Program-made: the position numbers and the translations under genes
Notes under the pieces: model-generated
Databases searched by the model: none
Told to the model about the DNA's origin: nothing
The model's input: only the letters and a program-made list of their open reading frames with translations
Source: Candidatus Eiseniibacteriota bacterium
GTDB lineage: Bacteria > Eisenbacteria > RBG-16-71-46 > CAIMUX01
Assembly (NCBI GenBank): GCA_903844735.1
Contig: CAIMUX010000129.1
Location: 1 to 64,000 of the forward strand
Length of the DNA: 64,000 nt
Direction: 5' to 3'
Shown: piece by piece, positions 41,922 to 50,032 of the stretch
How positions within the stretch are numbered: the stretch's first letter is position 1
How the letters are laid out: every line of letters starts with the position of its first letter

Positions 41922-42443
41922 CGCGGTCAGAGTCCGCCTGCGCGATTCTCCGGGCGGTCCGGGCTCTGGCGGAACGCCGCGCGGGTCTGCGGGCGTGGAG
42001 CGTCGAGACGTCGATAGCGGGGGATGCCGTGGGGATGGTGCTGGAGGTGGCGAGGGGAAGGACGGCAGAGAACGGCGATCGGGGCTGTTTGCCCGACTAG
42101 GCCTCCCGGACCGCGAAACGCTCTCCTTCTCGATTCTCTGTTTCGAAGTGGTGGATGCACCCGTCTGCATTGACAGGGGTGACGCGTAGGATGGTTTTCG
42201 ATACGTGTCCGCGGTGACCGGCGGCACCGCCGAACAGCCCGTTCGCCCACATGGTCTTTACGATACGGGGGACACCTGAGCGCAACGCCTCCGATCCTGC
42301 CGCCTCCGTAGGACGCAGCCCAGATCGTCGGCGTGTTCGCTCTGCCCCCAGGGGGCACGGCCCCCTGGCTCGGGGGACGCCTCGGTGGACCGTAACCAGC
42401 CAGGGGGGCAGTCGGCCTCCGAACGGGCCATGAGGCAGGTCGC
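41922..42443. other. Intergenic region without a recognisable gene
   Basis: About 520 bases. A 62-codon minus-strand frame (42097-42285) has no family resemblance. Near 42340-42380 a CCCCCAGGGGGCACGG sequence resembles hairpins next to the IS91 debris at 1190-1215. The region probably once held the 5' end of the LVIVD gene that begins at its right edge. Confidence 0.4.
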
Positions 42444-43232
42444 GTGGACACGCCGGGTAGCGCCTGGGCGGTGGCCGTTTCGGGGAATCGCGCCTATGTC
42501 GCGGACGAGTACTACGGTCTCCAGGTGATCGACATCACGAATCCCGCGAGTCCCCAGATCATAGGTAGCGTAGACACACCGGGCCTAGCTTCCAATGTGG
42601 CTATCTCGGGGCACTACGCCTATGTCGCGGACTGGGGCTTCGGTCTGCGGGTGATCAACATCACAAATCCGGCGAGTCCACAGATCGTGGGCAGCGTGGA
42701 CACGCCGAACATGGCTCATGACGTGGCGATGTCGGGGCCCTATGTCTACGTCGCGGACGGGACCGATGGTCTGCTGGTGATCGACGTGATGGATCCCGGG
42801 ACTCCCCGGATTGTGGGGAGTATGGCCACGTGCAGCGCTTGGGGTGTGGCCGTCTCGGAGACCCATGTCTACGCCACCTGCGAAGCTCACGGTCTCCAGA
42901 TCCTGCCGCTGCAGTGCGACCTCGCAGCGAGTGTCCGAGGTGAAGACCGGGTCGCGTCCGAGATGCTCCTCAAAGCCTATCCGAATCCAGGGTCGGGTCA
43001 GGTATTTCTCCACATTGAGACACGGGCCGAGGGGCCGGTTCGGGCCGTCGTTTGCGATCTTGCCGGTCGCCTGATTCGCAGGCTGTTCGACGGGACCGTC
43101 GGGCTCGGGGGGCGGGATCTTTGGTGGGATGGACGAAGTGAGGACGGTCACGTGGTCCCCGCCGGGATGTATTTGGCCCGGTTGTCCACGGCGAAGGGAG
43201 CGGTGACGGGGCGGTTCGTGGTCGTCAGGTGA
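42444..43232 (+). pseudogene. 5'-truncated LVIVD-repeat protein with FlgD-like C-terminus
   Basis: The frame starts in the middle of a repeat at a GTG (VDTPGSAWAVAVSGNRAYVA) and has no signal peptide. Three and a half LVIVD units of about 42 residues follow (YVADEYYGLQVIDITNPASP, YVADWGFGLRVINITNPASP, YVADGTDGLLVIDVMDPGTP), forming part of a beta-propeller, then a FlgD-Ig-like module (AVVCDLAGRLIRRLFDG ... VVPAGMYLARLS) ending in VVR. A complete propeller needs more blades and an export signal, so the gene has most likely lost its 5' end. It could still be transcribed. Confidence 0.7.
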
Positions 43233-43549
43233 CATGGAACGACCCTGCCAAGGGGTCACGGAGGCCGCTTCCCAGGGTGGGGGGCTGCCTTCGCCGCTGA
43301 CGTCGTGGATCGGAGGGGACCGAGAAGTCCGAGCGCTTCGAAGGCGGGTCACGCCGACGGCTGTTCACGACACTTGGCGAAACCTCCGGGCGCATACGAC
43401 TCTGATGGCATAGAAGCCGAGCGGTTGTAGAGGCCGTTTGGCGACTCGATAGATTCCCCAGGCATCGACCCGGCCGCAAAGCGGATGCCCGAAGCCTGAA
43501 GTCTCCCCCGCCCCAGGGCTCGCCTTTATCTGGTAGTGTGGGGGCAATC
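43233..43549. other. Intergenic region before the histidine kinase
   Basis: 317 bases, no gene recognised. Minus-strand frames of about 60-110 codons here look random. The kinase ribosome site (GTGGGGG) is at its right end; no clear promoter was identified. Confidence 0.35.
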
Positions 43550-44725
43550 ATGTTGCCGAAACGAGATCAACTTGGACTCGCCGGAATCTATGTGGCGATT
43601 GCCGTGATCACGGGCCTGCACTATTTCACCAGTCCGCACCAGGCCCATCTCCACGACATTTACCGGCGTCTCTACTATCTGCCGATCATCCTGGCGGCCT
43701 TCCTGCACGGGCTGCGGGGCGGACTCATTGCCGCCGTTGTCGTCTGCCTGCTCTATGCGCCGCATGCCTGGGCCGGCGCGCTGGGACTGCACGGCCATCT
43801 TTCCCATGACCCGGCCACGGCGACACAGAAGGTTCTGGAGATGATCCTCTATCTGGCGGTCGGTACGGTGACCGGATCTCTGGTGTCGCGGTTGAAGGGG
43901 ACGCAGCGACGGCTGGAGTCAGCGGCCGATGGTCTGGAACAGAGCATCGAGCAGCTCCGCCGCGCCGAGGAGAAGCTGGTGCAGGAAGCACAGCTCGCGG
44001 CCGTGGGGAGGCTCTCCGCCGGCCTCGCCCATGAGATCCGCAACCCGCTCGCCTCCATCAAAGGATCGGCGGAGCTTCTTGCCGACGATTTCGGGGTGGA
44101 ACACCCCAAGCGGCGGCTGCTCCAGGTTTTGGTCGACGAAGCTGTGCGGCTGAACGATGTGCTGACGCGCTTCCTGGCCTTTGCCCACCCGGCCCCGGTG
44201 CAGCGGGAGAGCGTGGTCGCGGCCATGGAGCTAGAGACCGTGGTGACACTGGTGTGCCAACGAGACGTGGCGGTGACCGGCGCCGGCCTCGCGCCAGGCC
44301 ACAACGCCAGCGGCGTATCGGTCCGATTCGACCCGGCCGGAAGCGAGGGCCTGCGACTCCTCGTCGATCCACGGCAGGTGCGGCAGGTTCTGCTCAATGT
44401 CGTCCTGAACGCGGTGCAGGCCTGCGGTGATCGCGGTGAGGTGATCCTGCGCGGCGAACGGCGCGGCGAACGGCGCGGCGAAGATGGCGGTGCGCGGGCG
44501 ATCCTCTCGGTGCGCGACTCCGGACCGGGCTTTTCCCCGGAGGCGTTGACGAACGCCCTCACGCCGTTCTACACGACGCGCTCCGAAGGAACCGGGCTCG
44601 GCCTCGCCATCACCCACCGGATCGTGGAGCAGCATGGCGGCTCGATCCGGCTGGCCAACAGACCGAATGGCGGCGGACTCGTGGAGATCGAGCTGCCGTG
44701 TGGAGCCGTCCCCGGCGATCCGTAG
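43550..44725 (+). CDS. Membrane histidine kinase of a metal-type two-component system
   Basis: 391 residues from ATG 43550 behind GTGGGGG. About three hydrophobic helices at residues 8-115 (GIYVAIAVITGLHYF, LPIILAAFLHGLRGG, MILYLAVGTVTGSLVSR) form the input module, with no large periplasmic domain. The dimerisation box is AGLAHEIRNPLASIKGSAEL with the phospho-His, and the ATPase has VLLNVVLNAVQAC, RDSGPGFSPE and TTRSEGTGLGLAITHRIVEQ. An RGER repeat (12 bp, three units at 44450-44485) sits before the G1 box. It pairs with the sigma54 regulator starting 37 bases downstream. Confidence 0.93.
   Translation: MLPKRDQLGLAGIYVAIAVITGLHYFTSPHQAHLHDIYRRLYYLPIILAAFLHGLRGGLIAAVVVCLLYAPHAWAGALGLHGHLSHDPATATQKVLEMILYLAVGTVTGSLVSRLKGTQRRLESAADGLEQSIEQLRRAEEKLVQEAQLAAVGRLSAGLAHEIRNPLASIKGSAELLADDFGVEHPKRRLLQVLVDEAVRLNDVLTRFLAFAHPAPVQRESVVAAMELETVVTLVCQRDVAVTGAGLAPGHNASGVSVRFDPAGSEGLRLLVDPRQVRQVLLNVVLNAVQACGDRGEVILRGERRGERRGEDGGARAILSVRDSGPGFSPEALTNALTPFYTTRSEGTGLGLAITHRIVEQHGGSIRLANRPNGGGLVEIELPCGAVPGDP
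44450..44485 (+). repeat. In-frame 12-bp tandem repeat, three units, in the kinase gene
   Basis: CGCGGCGAACGG, CGCGGCGAACGG and CGCGGCGAAGAT encode RGER RGER RGED in the ATPase lid region. The first two units are identical. Confidence 0.88.
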
Positions 44726-44762
44726 ACGAGAGCCACCCCCCGGCGACCCGCGGAGGAGAACC

Positions 44763-46181
44763 ATGGCACGCATCCTTCTTATCGACGACGATGCCAGCCT
44801 GCGCGAAGTGCTGGCCTACACACTCCGCGAGCAGGGGCACGAGGTGGAGATGGCGGCGGACGGGACCGCGGGCTTGATCCTGCTCGAGCGGGCCGTGCCC
44901 GATGCTGTCATCACTGACCTCAAAATGCCCGGCGTCGACGGGCTTGAGGTGTTGCGCCGCACGCACGACATCGACGCCACGCTACCGGTCATCGTTCTCA
45001 CCGCCTTCGGATCGATCGAGGATGCCGTGGCCGCGATGCGGGACGGTGCGCACGATTACCTGACCAAGCCGTACAACCGTGACGAACTGCGGCTCACTGT
45101 GGAAAAGGCCCTGGAGAAACGCCGCCTCGTGCTGGAGAACCGTACCCTGCGCGACCGCCTGCGCGAGGAACATCGCCGGATGCCTCTGGTTCACGTCTCA
45201 CCCGCCATGGAGCGGGTGGTGGCCGCCATCCGGCGCCTGGCCCCGACCGACGCCACCGTCCTCATCACCGGTGAGTCGGGAACCGGAAAGGAGCTGGTCG
45301 CGCAAGCGCTGCACAACCTCTCCGACCGCTGGGATGCCCCGTTCGTTGCGATCAATTGCGCCGCCATCCCCCACGACCTGATGGAAAGCGAGCTGTTCGG
45401 ACACGAGCGCGGGGCGTTCACGGGAGCGGTGCGGGAGAAGCCGGGAAAATTCCGGCAGGCCCATCGCGGAACGTTGCTCTTAGATGAGGTAGCCGATCTT
45501 GCGGCTGAGCTGCAGACAAAGCTCCTGCGCGTCATCGAGACGCGCATGGTCGACCCGGTCGGGGGCACGGGCCCGGTGCCGGTGGACGTTCGCATCGTGG
45601 CGGCGACGAATGCCGATCTCGGATCGCGCGTGGCTGAGGGACGATTCCGCGGGGATCTCTACTACCGGCTGAATGTCATCCCGATCCACCTTCTCCCACT
45701 GCGCGAACGGCCGGACGATATCCCGGCCCTGTGGGAGCAGTTTGTCGAGCGGTTTGCCCCGGGCGTGAAGCTCCGTACCTCCCCCGGGCTGGTGCGCGCG
45801 CTTATGCGCCGTTCTTGGCCGGGGAATGCGCGCGAACTCGCGAACCTCTGCCAACGATTGGTGCTTCTGCGAACCTCCGACGAGATGACGGAGGAGGACT
45901 TGTGGATGGTGGAGGAGGGCGGTCCGTCGATCTCGTTGGCGGGCGATGCCGCGATAGAATGCATTGGAGAGGCTCCGGTAGCGACCAGCAAGCCGGGTAA
46001 GCCGGGCGTTCTCTTCCCCGGCGACCTGCCCGAAGAAAGACTCTCCCTGCCCGATCTGGAACGAGAGCTCATCGTCCGCGCGCTGGACAAGCACGGCGGG
46101 AACAAGTCACGCGCGGCCACCTACCTCGGTGTCCCGCGACATGTGCTGCTCTACCGGATGGAGAAGTTCGGGATCGGCTGA
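44763..46181 (+). CDS. NtrC-family sigma54-dependent response regulator
   Basis: 472 residues from ATG 44763 behind GGAGGAGA. Receiver domain with the acidic pocket LIDDDAS, phospho-Asp in VITDLKMPGVDGLEVL and Lys in YLTKPYN. The AAA+ domain has GESGTGKELVAQALH (Walker A), the sigma54-contacting GAFTGA loop in ERGAFTGAVREKPGKF, GTLLLDEVADL (Walker B) and RSWPGNARELANL. The C-terminus is a Fis-type helix-turn-helix (GGNKSRAATYLGVPRHVLLY). It should activate a sigma54 promoter when phosphorylated; a candidate lies 190 bases after its stop codon, in front of the copper-type exporter genes. Confidence 0.95.
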   Translation: MARILLIDDDASLREVLAYTLREQGHEVEMAADGTAGLILLERAVPDAVITDLKMPGVDGLEVLRRTHDIDATLPVIVLTAFGSIEDAVAAMRDGAHDYLTKPYNRDELRLTVEKALEKRRLVLENRTLRDRLREEHRRMPLVHVSPAMERVVAAIRRLAPTDATVLITGESGTGKELVAQALHNLSDRWDAPFVAINCAAIPHDLMESELFGHERGAFTGAVREKPGKFRQAHRGTLLLDEVADLAAELQTKLLRVIETRMVDPVGGTGPVPVDVRIVAATNADLGSRVAEGRFRGDLYYRLNVIPIHLLPLRERPDDIPALWEQFVERFAPGVKLRTSPGLVRALMRRSWPGNARELANLCQRLVLLRTSDEMTEEDLWMVEEGGPSISLAGDAAIECIGEAPVATSKPGKPGVLFPGDLPEERLSLPDLERELIVRALDKHGGNKSRAATYLGVPRHVLLYRMEKFGIG

Positions 46182-46202
46182 TCGGCGGCCCCGACGACCT
46201 TT

Positions 46203-46267
46203 GTAGACTATTCCACACCGCCATGGAATGAACGTCCTGCCATGGGGGGCTTCGGGGTAGACTATTC
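46203..46267 (+). promoter_or_regulatory. Direct repeats, candidate enhancer (UAS) for the sigma54 regulator
   Basis: GTAGACTATTC occurs at 46203-46213 and again at 46257-46267, 54 bases apart (about five helical turns). The first copy also forms ATTCCA-8-TGGAAT. They lie about 100-165 bases upstream of the candidate -24 element, the usual range for NtrC-type binding sites. Confidence 0.5.
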
Positions 46268-46367
46268 TCCGGTCACGACGGGCTGACACTCCCACGTTGA
46301 GAACAACGATTCCGTATTGTGATGCAACGCAATAGAATAGAAGGCATGTCCAGCGCTCCACGATTCC

Positions 46368-46381
46368 GGCATGCCCCATGC
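46368..46381 (+). promoter_or_regulatory. Candidate sigma54 (-24/-12) promoter of the metal-efflux genes
   Basis: CCGGCATGCCCCATGCATGG contains the invariant GG (46368-46369) and GC (46380-46381) exactly ten bases apart, with GGCA and TGCA matching the consensus TGGCAC-N5-TTGCA in part. Transcription would begin near 46393, about 70 bases before the metal-binding protein gene. Confidence 0.45.
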
Positions 46382-46464
46382 ATGGCTCTAAGCGATCACT
46401 GAACCGCGACCCTGGAACGAAGCCCAATCCGCCGGAGCGCTCCCCCGGCAAGGAGACGAAAGCC

Positions 46465-47247
46465 ATGCGACGTACCTGGATCACTCTCTCACTCGCCCTC
46501 GTGCTCGGCGCGGCGGCGCCTATCGGGACCCTGCTGGCCGCGACCGGCGACCCGGCCGCCAGCCAGACCGGCACGACCGGCATGACCGCCCGGCACGGCG
46601 GGATCGTATCGATGACCAAAGGCCACGCCTTCGAGACGGTCGTGGCGCCTCACGGCATCCGCGTCTACCTCTACACCGACGAGCACGCCCCAGCGATGGT
46701 CGAGAAGGCCACCGGGCTAGCGACGCTCACCCTACCCGGTGACAAGACGGCCGCCGTGAAGCTGGCCCCCGAGATCCCCGGCGACAAGGAGCCGGCGACC
46801 TACTTCTGCCCGATGCACGCAGAGGTGGTCCGAGACAAGCCAGGCGAGTGTGAACTGTGTGGCGGGATGAAGCTGTTCAAGCAGGACCGCCTGTATGGTC
46901 CATTCGACTTCTCGAAGATGAAGCTCGATGAGGTGAAGGCCACGATTCACGTGACCGGGATGCGAGGCGCGGAGAAGGAGGCGACTTTCACGCCCGCCTT
47001 CCGCACGCCCGACCGGAAGGCAGAGGGGACGCAGTCGGGCAACGCGATGCCGGGCATGGACGAGACGAAAGCCGGGGCAATGCCGGCGATGGGCAGCGGC
47101 TGCGCGATGGCGAAGGGAGCGGGGACGGGATCGTGCTGCAGCGGGAAGGCGAAGGCGAGCGCGAGCGGCAAGCCCGCGGGGTGCGGGATGAAGCAACACG
47201 CGGAAGCGGGCTCGACGAGCGGGGATACTTCGCCGCACGGCCGTTGA
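46465..47247 (+). CDS. Exported heavy-metal-binding protein (HMBD) with Met/Cys/His-rich tail
   Basis: 260 residues from ATG 46465 behind AAGGAGA. It has a signal peptide (WITLSLALVLGAAAPIGTLL), a folded middle region (GIRVYLYTDEHAPAMVEKAT), then the heavy-metal-binding motif YFCPMHAEVVRDKPGECELC, as found in CusB/CopZ-like proteins. The last 70 residues are rich in Met, Cys, Gly and Lys (MPGMDET, GSGCAMAKG, GSCCSGK, AGCGMKQH), a likely Cu+/Ag+ chelating tail. It is the first gene of the exporter unit; its stop overlaps the TTG proposed for the next gene. A periplasmic metal buffer or chaperone role is inferred. Confidence 0.85.
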   Translation: MRRTWITLSLALVLGAAAPIGTLLAATGDPAASQTGTTGMTARHGGIVSMTKGHAFETVVAPHGIRVYLYTDEHAPAMVEKATGLATLTLPGDKTAAVKLAPEIPGDKEPATYFCPMHAEVVRDKPGECELCGGMKLFKQDRLYGPFDFSKMKLDEVKATIHVTGMRGAEKEATFTPAFRTPDRKAEGTQSGNAMPGMDETKAGAMPAMGSGCAMAKGAGTGSCCSGKAKASASGKPAGCGMKQHAEAGSTSGDTSPHGR

Positions 47248-48611
47248 ACGATTCGATCCGGACCGGGTCGGCAGCCCACAGTATCGGGCCGGGCGGGGAC
47301 ATCGATGCCCTCCCCGGCCCCCAGCCGGACTCCGCGGATGCCGGTGGTCTCTCTGCCGGCGATCTCTCCGCCAGTGCTACCACTGTGCATCGCGCCGATC
47401 ATCCCGATTCGCTGGCCGCCCTGGCCCTGCGATCTGCGCCTTCCGTAGCCGCGCTGCAGGAACGAATCGCCGCGGCCCGCGAGATGGCCCGTTCGGCGGG
47501 GCCCCTCCCGGATCCGATGATCTCCTTCGGCCTCAACGGCGAGCGCTATCCCGGCACGATGCTCGGCGCGGACCCGATGGTGATGGGCACGGTCATGCTG
47601 AACCAGGCGATCCCGTTCCCTGGGAAACGGGGCTTACAACGTGAGGCGGCCGAGGCCGAGGCCACAGCGAGACAGTCCGAGTGGACACGGATGAGGCGAC
47701 AGTTGGCGGCGGAGGTGCGTGGGATGTACGCGGACCTCTATGCCATGGACGCCATGAGGATGTCGTTGCAGGAATCGCGGACCTCGTTGGCCCTTCTTGA
47801 ATCAAGCGCGGCGTCGCGCTACGCGGCCGGCCTCTCGATGCAGGCCGATCTCATCGAAGTGCAACTCCAGCGCTCGCGCATAACCGAGCAACTCGACGAT
47901 ATCGAGGCGGAGCGGACGGCGATGACCTCCCGCCTGAACGCCATGCTGGACCGCGCCGCCGACACGCCCGTGCGGACCGGGAGCCTTGCGGGACTTGCCG
48001 ATCGTCCCGGCACCCGTGCCGCCACCGGCGCCTTGACCAGCGGGGCCGAGGCGATCGCAAACGCTCCTGACGTGGATGTGCGCCGCCGGGCCGTCGAGGT
48101 GGCGCGCCTACGCCTCGCGGTGGCTCGCCGTGAGGCATGGCCGAACGTGGCCGCCGGCGTCGAATATGGCTGGCGCAATGGCCTGCCGCCGATGGTTACC
48201 GCGACTCTGGGAATCGAGCTGCCGGTCTGGAAAACCGGCAAGCAGGACGCCGAGGCCCGGGCCGCCGCGCATGACCTGGAAATGGCCCGCCAGGATCTTC
48301 GCATGGCCGAGGCCGAGGCGCGTGGTGAGGCACAGCGCCTGCGCTCGGCGCGCGACACCGCGACGCGGCAGGTCGATCTGTACCGACTTGAGATCGCGCC
48401 ACGGAGTGCTCAGCTCCTCGAGTCGGCCCGAACATCCTATGCCGCCGGCACCGGGAGCGGCATCCGCCAGACTGTCGAGGCGTTTCGCATGGTGATCGAA
48501 ACGCGAGCCGGACTTGCGCGCCGTGAGGCTGATTTGTACAAGGCGGAGATTGCCTTGGCCGCCCTGACCGGAACCGATCCGCTGGTTCCGTCGGAAGGAG
48601 AGTCGCGATGA
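47244..48611 (+). CDS. cusC: Outer-membrane TolC-type efflux protein (CusC-like) without visible signal peptide
   Basis: About 455 residues if TTG 47244 (TTGA overlap with the previous stop) is the start. The body is a TolC/OEP duplication: LALRSAPSVAALQERIAAAR, LNQAIPFPGKRGLQREAAEA, SRYAAGLSMQADLIEVQLQR, and in the second half VARREAWPNVAAGVEYG, LPVWKTGKQDAEARAAAHDL and SYAAGTGSGIRQTVEAFRMV. It should form the trimeric outer-membrane duct. The N-terminus (LNDSIRTGSAAHSIGPGGD) has no hydrophobic signal and none is found in the frames just upstream, so the true start or a small frameshift is unresolved. The stop overlaps the cusB start (ATGA). Confidence 0.85.
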   Translation: MNDSIRTGSAAHSIGPGGDIDALPGPQPDSADAGGLSAGDLSASATTVHRADHPDSLAALALRSAPSVAALQERIAAAREMARSAGPLPDPMISFGLNGERYPGTMLGADPMVMGTVMLNQAIPFPGKRGLQREAAEAEATARQSEWTRMRRQLAAEVRGMYADLYAMDAMRMSLQESRTSLALLESSAASRYAAGLSMQADLIEVQLQRSRITEQLDDIEAERTAMTSRLNAMLDRAADTPVRTGSLAGLADRPGTRAATGALTSGAEAIANAPDVDVRRRAVEVARLRLAVARREAWPNVAAGVEYGWRNGLPPMVTATLGIELPVWKTGKQDAEARAAAHDLEMARQDLRMAEAEARGEAQRLRSARDTATRQVDLYRLEIAPRSAQLLESARTSYAAGTGSGIRQTVEAFRMVIETRAGLARREADLYKAEIALAALTGTDPLVPSEGESR

Positions 48612-50032
48612 CCCCGGGAACCTGGTCCTGCGTGCGGCCCAACGGAGCACCACGCCTCGCGGTCTCTCTGACGTTGTTGCTCGTGGCGGTCGGCATGGCC
48701 GGCTGTGACGGAAAGGGTGCGACCTCCGACGGCAAGGGCGCGATTTCTGAGGGCAGAGGCAGCCGCACCGCCGTTGCCCAGAAGGCTCCCGGCAAACAAT
48801 TGTACATTTGCCCGATGCACCCGACGTACGTCTCCGATCATCCGGGTGACTGCCCCATCTGCGGCATGCGCCTCGTTCCGGCAGAGCAAGTGAGCGCCGG
48901 GCAAGAGGGAACCGGTGTCCCCGGCATGGCGGCGATCCGGCTCACGACCGAGGGGATCAGGCTCGCCGGCGTGCAGACAGTGACTGCCGAGAACGGATCG
49001 GTCGCACGGACGATCCGCACAGTGGGCATCGTCGCTGCCGACGAGTCGCGCGTGCGTCGCGTCCAACTGAAGACCGAAGGATATGTCGAGCGGCTCTTCG
49101 TCAACACGCCGGGGCAGACCGTCCGCAAGGGCGATCCCCTGCTGGCGATCTACTCACCGGAGCTCCTGGCCGGGCAGCAGGAGTACGTGCGGGCGATCGA
49201 GGCCGAAAACAGCCTTGGTAGTGTGGTGGGGGCATCGGGAGGGCCGGCGGGCGACGGGACGTTCGCGGCGGACGGCGATCGTTTGCGCGATGCCGACCTC
49301 CTTGTTCGCGCCGCGCGTGAGCGCTTGCAGCTCCTTGATGTCCCCGACGGCGTCCTCGCACAACTGGAGCAGACGGGCAAGCCGACCCGCACGATCACGC
49401 TGCGATCGCCCGCATCCGGCGTGGTTACCGAGCGAATGGCCTACGAAGGAATGAAGGTGATGCCCGGGATGGAGCTCTTTACCATCACCGACATGTCGGA
49501 GGTGTGGATCGAGGGAAGCTTCTACGAGTCGGAAGCGCCATTCCTCGCAGTTGGACGCCCGGCGATGGTGACCCTGGCCTACGATCCCTCGGTCATGCTC
49601 CACGGCACGGTTGAGTTTGTCTACCCATACCTCGACCCGGAGAGTCGCACCCTCCGTGCACGGTTCTCCTTTCCCAACGCGGAAGGGGTTCTCAAGCTCG
49701 GCATGTACGCCAACATTCTCCTGGAGGCCGACGCAGGGGATGGCGTGGTCATTCCGGACAACGCGGTCATGGACACCGGCGAACGGAAGATCGTCTTTGT
49801 CTCCAAGGGGAACGGACTGTTTGAGCCTCGTTCCGTCGAAACCGGTTTGCACGCCGAGGGAAAGGTCCAGGTCCTCGCCGGCGTGATGGCGGGCGAGGAG
49901 TTGGTGGTTCGCGCAAACTTTCTGCTCGACTCGGAGTCGCGGATTCGTGCGGCACTGAGCGGGAGCGCCTCGCCCAAGGAAACAACCGGCGCCGGGGCTG
50001 ACCAAGGCGGTCATCAGCACGGGAGCAACTGA
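48608..50032 (+). CDS. cusB: Membrane-fusion lipoprotein of the RND exporter (CusB-like)
   Basis: 474 residues from ATG 48608. A lipoprotein signal ends LLLVAVGMAGC (lipobox). A 7-residue tandem repeat follows, then a heavy-metal-binding domain YICPMHPTYVSDHPGDCPIC and the MFP core: barrel and lipoyl segments VQLKTEGYVERLFVNTPGQT, SPELLAGQQEYVRAIEAE, RSPASGVVTERMAYEGMKVM, MSEVWIEGSFYESEAPFLAV and VIPDNAVMDTGERKIVFV. The C-terminus is His-rich (GGHQHGSN). It links the inner-membrane pump and outer-membrane duct and hands over Cu+/Ag+. Overlaps both neighbours by 1-4 bases. Confidence 0.94.
   Translation: MTPGTWSCVRPNGAPRLAVSLTLLLVAVGMAGCDGKGATSDGKGAISEGRGSRTAVAQKAPGKQLYICPMHPTYVSDHPGDCPICGMRLVPAEQVSAGQEGTGVPGMAAIRLTTEGIRLAGVQTVTAENGSVARTIRTVGIVAADESRVRRVQLKTEGYVERLFVNTPGQTVRKGDPLLAIYSPELLAGQQEYVRAIEAENSLGSVVGASGGPAGDGTFAADGDRLRDADLLVRAARERLQLLDVPDGVLAQLEQTGKPTRTITLRSPASGVVTERMAYEGMKVMPGMELFTITDMSEVWIEGSFYESEAPFLAVGRPAMVTLAYDPSVMLHGTVEFVYPYLDPESRTLRARFSFPNAEGVLKLGMYANILLEADAGDGVVIPDNAVMDTGERKIVFVSKGNGLFEPRSVETGLHAEGKVQVLAGVMAGEELVVRANFLLDSESRIRAALSGSASPKETTGAGADQGGHQHGSN
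48707..48769 (+). repeat. In-frame 21-bp repeat, three units, after the CusB lipobox
   Basis: Three diverged 21-base units encode DGKGATS, DGKGAIS and EGRGSRT directly after the lipidated cysteine, lengthening the linker between the lipid anchor and the metal-binding domain. Confidence 0.75.

Noticed and set aside
42097-42285. 62-codon minus-strand ORF as a real small gene
   Set aside because: No ribosome site, no recognisable motif, and it lies in a region of broken coding sequence.
46281-46310. TGACAC...TTGA as the sigma54 promoter
   Set aside because: The spacing is two bases too long; the GG-N10-GC element at 46368-46381 fits the geometry.
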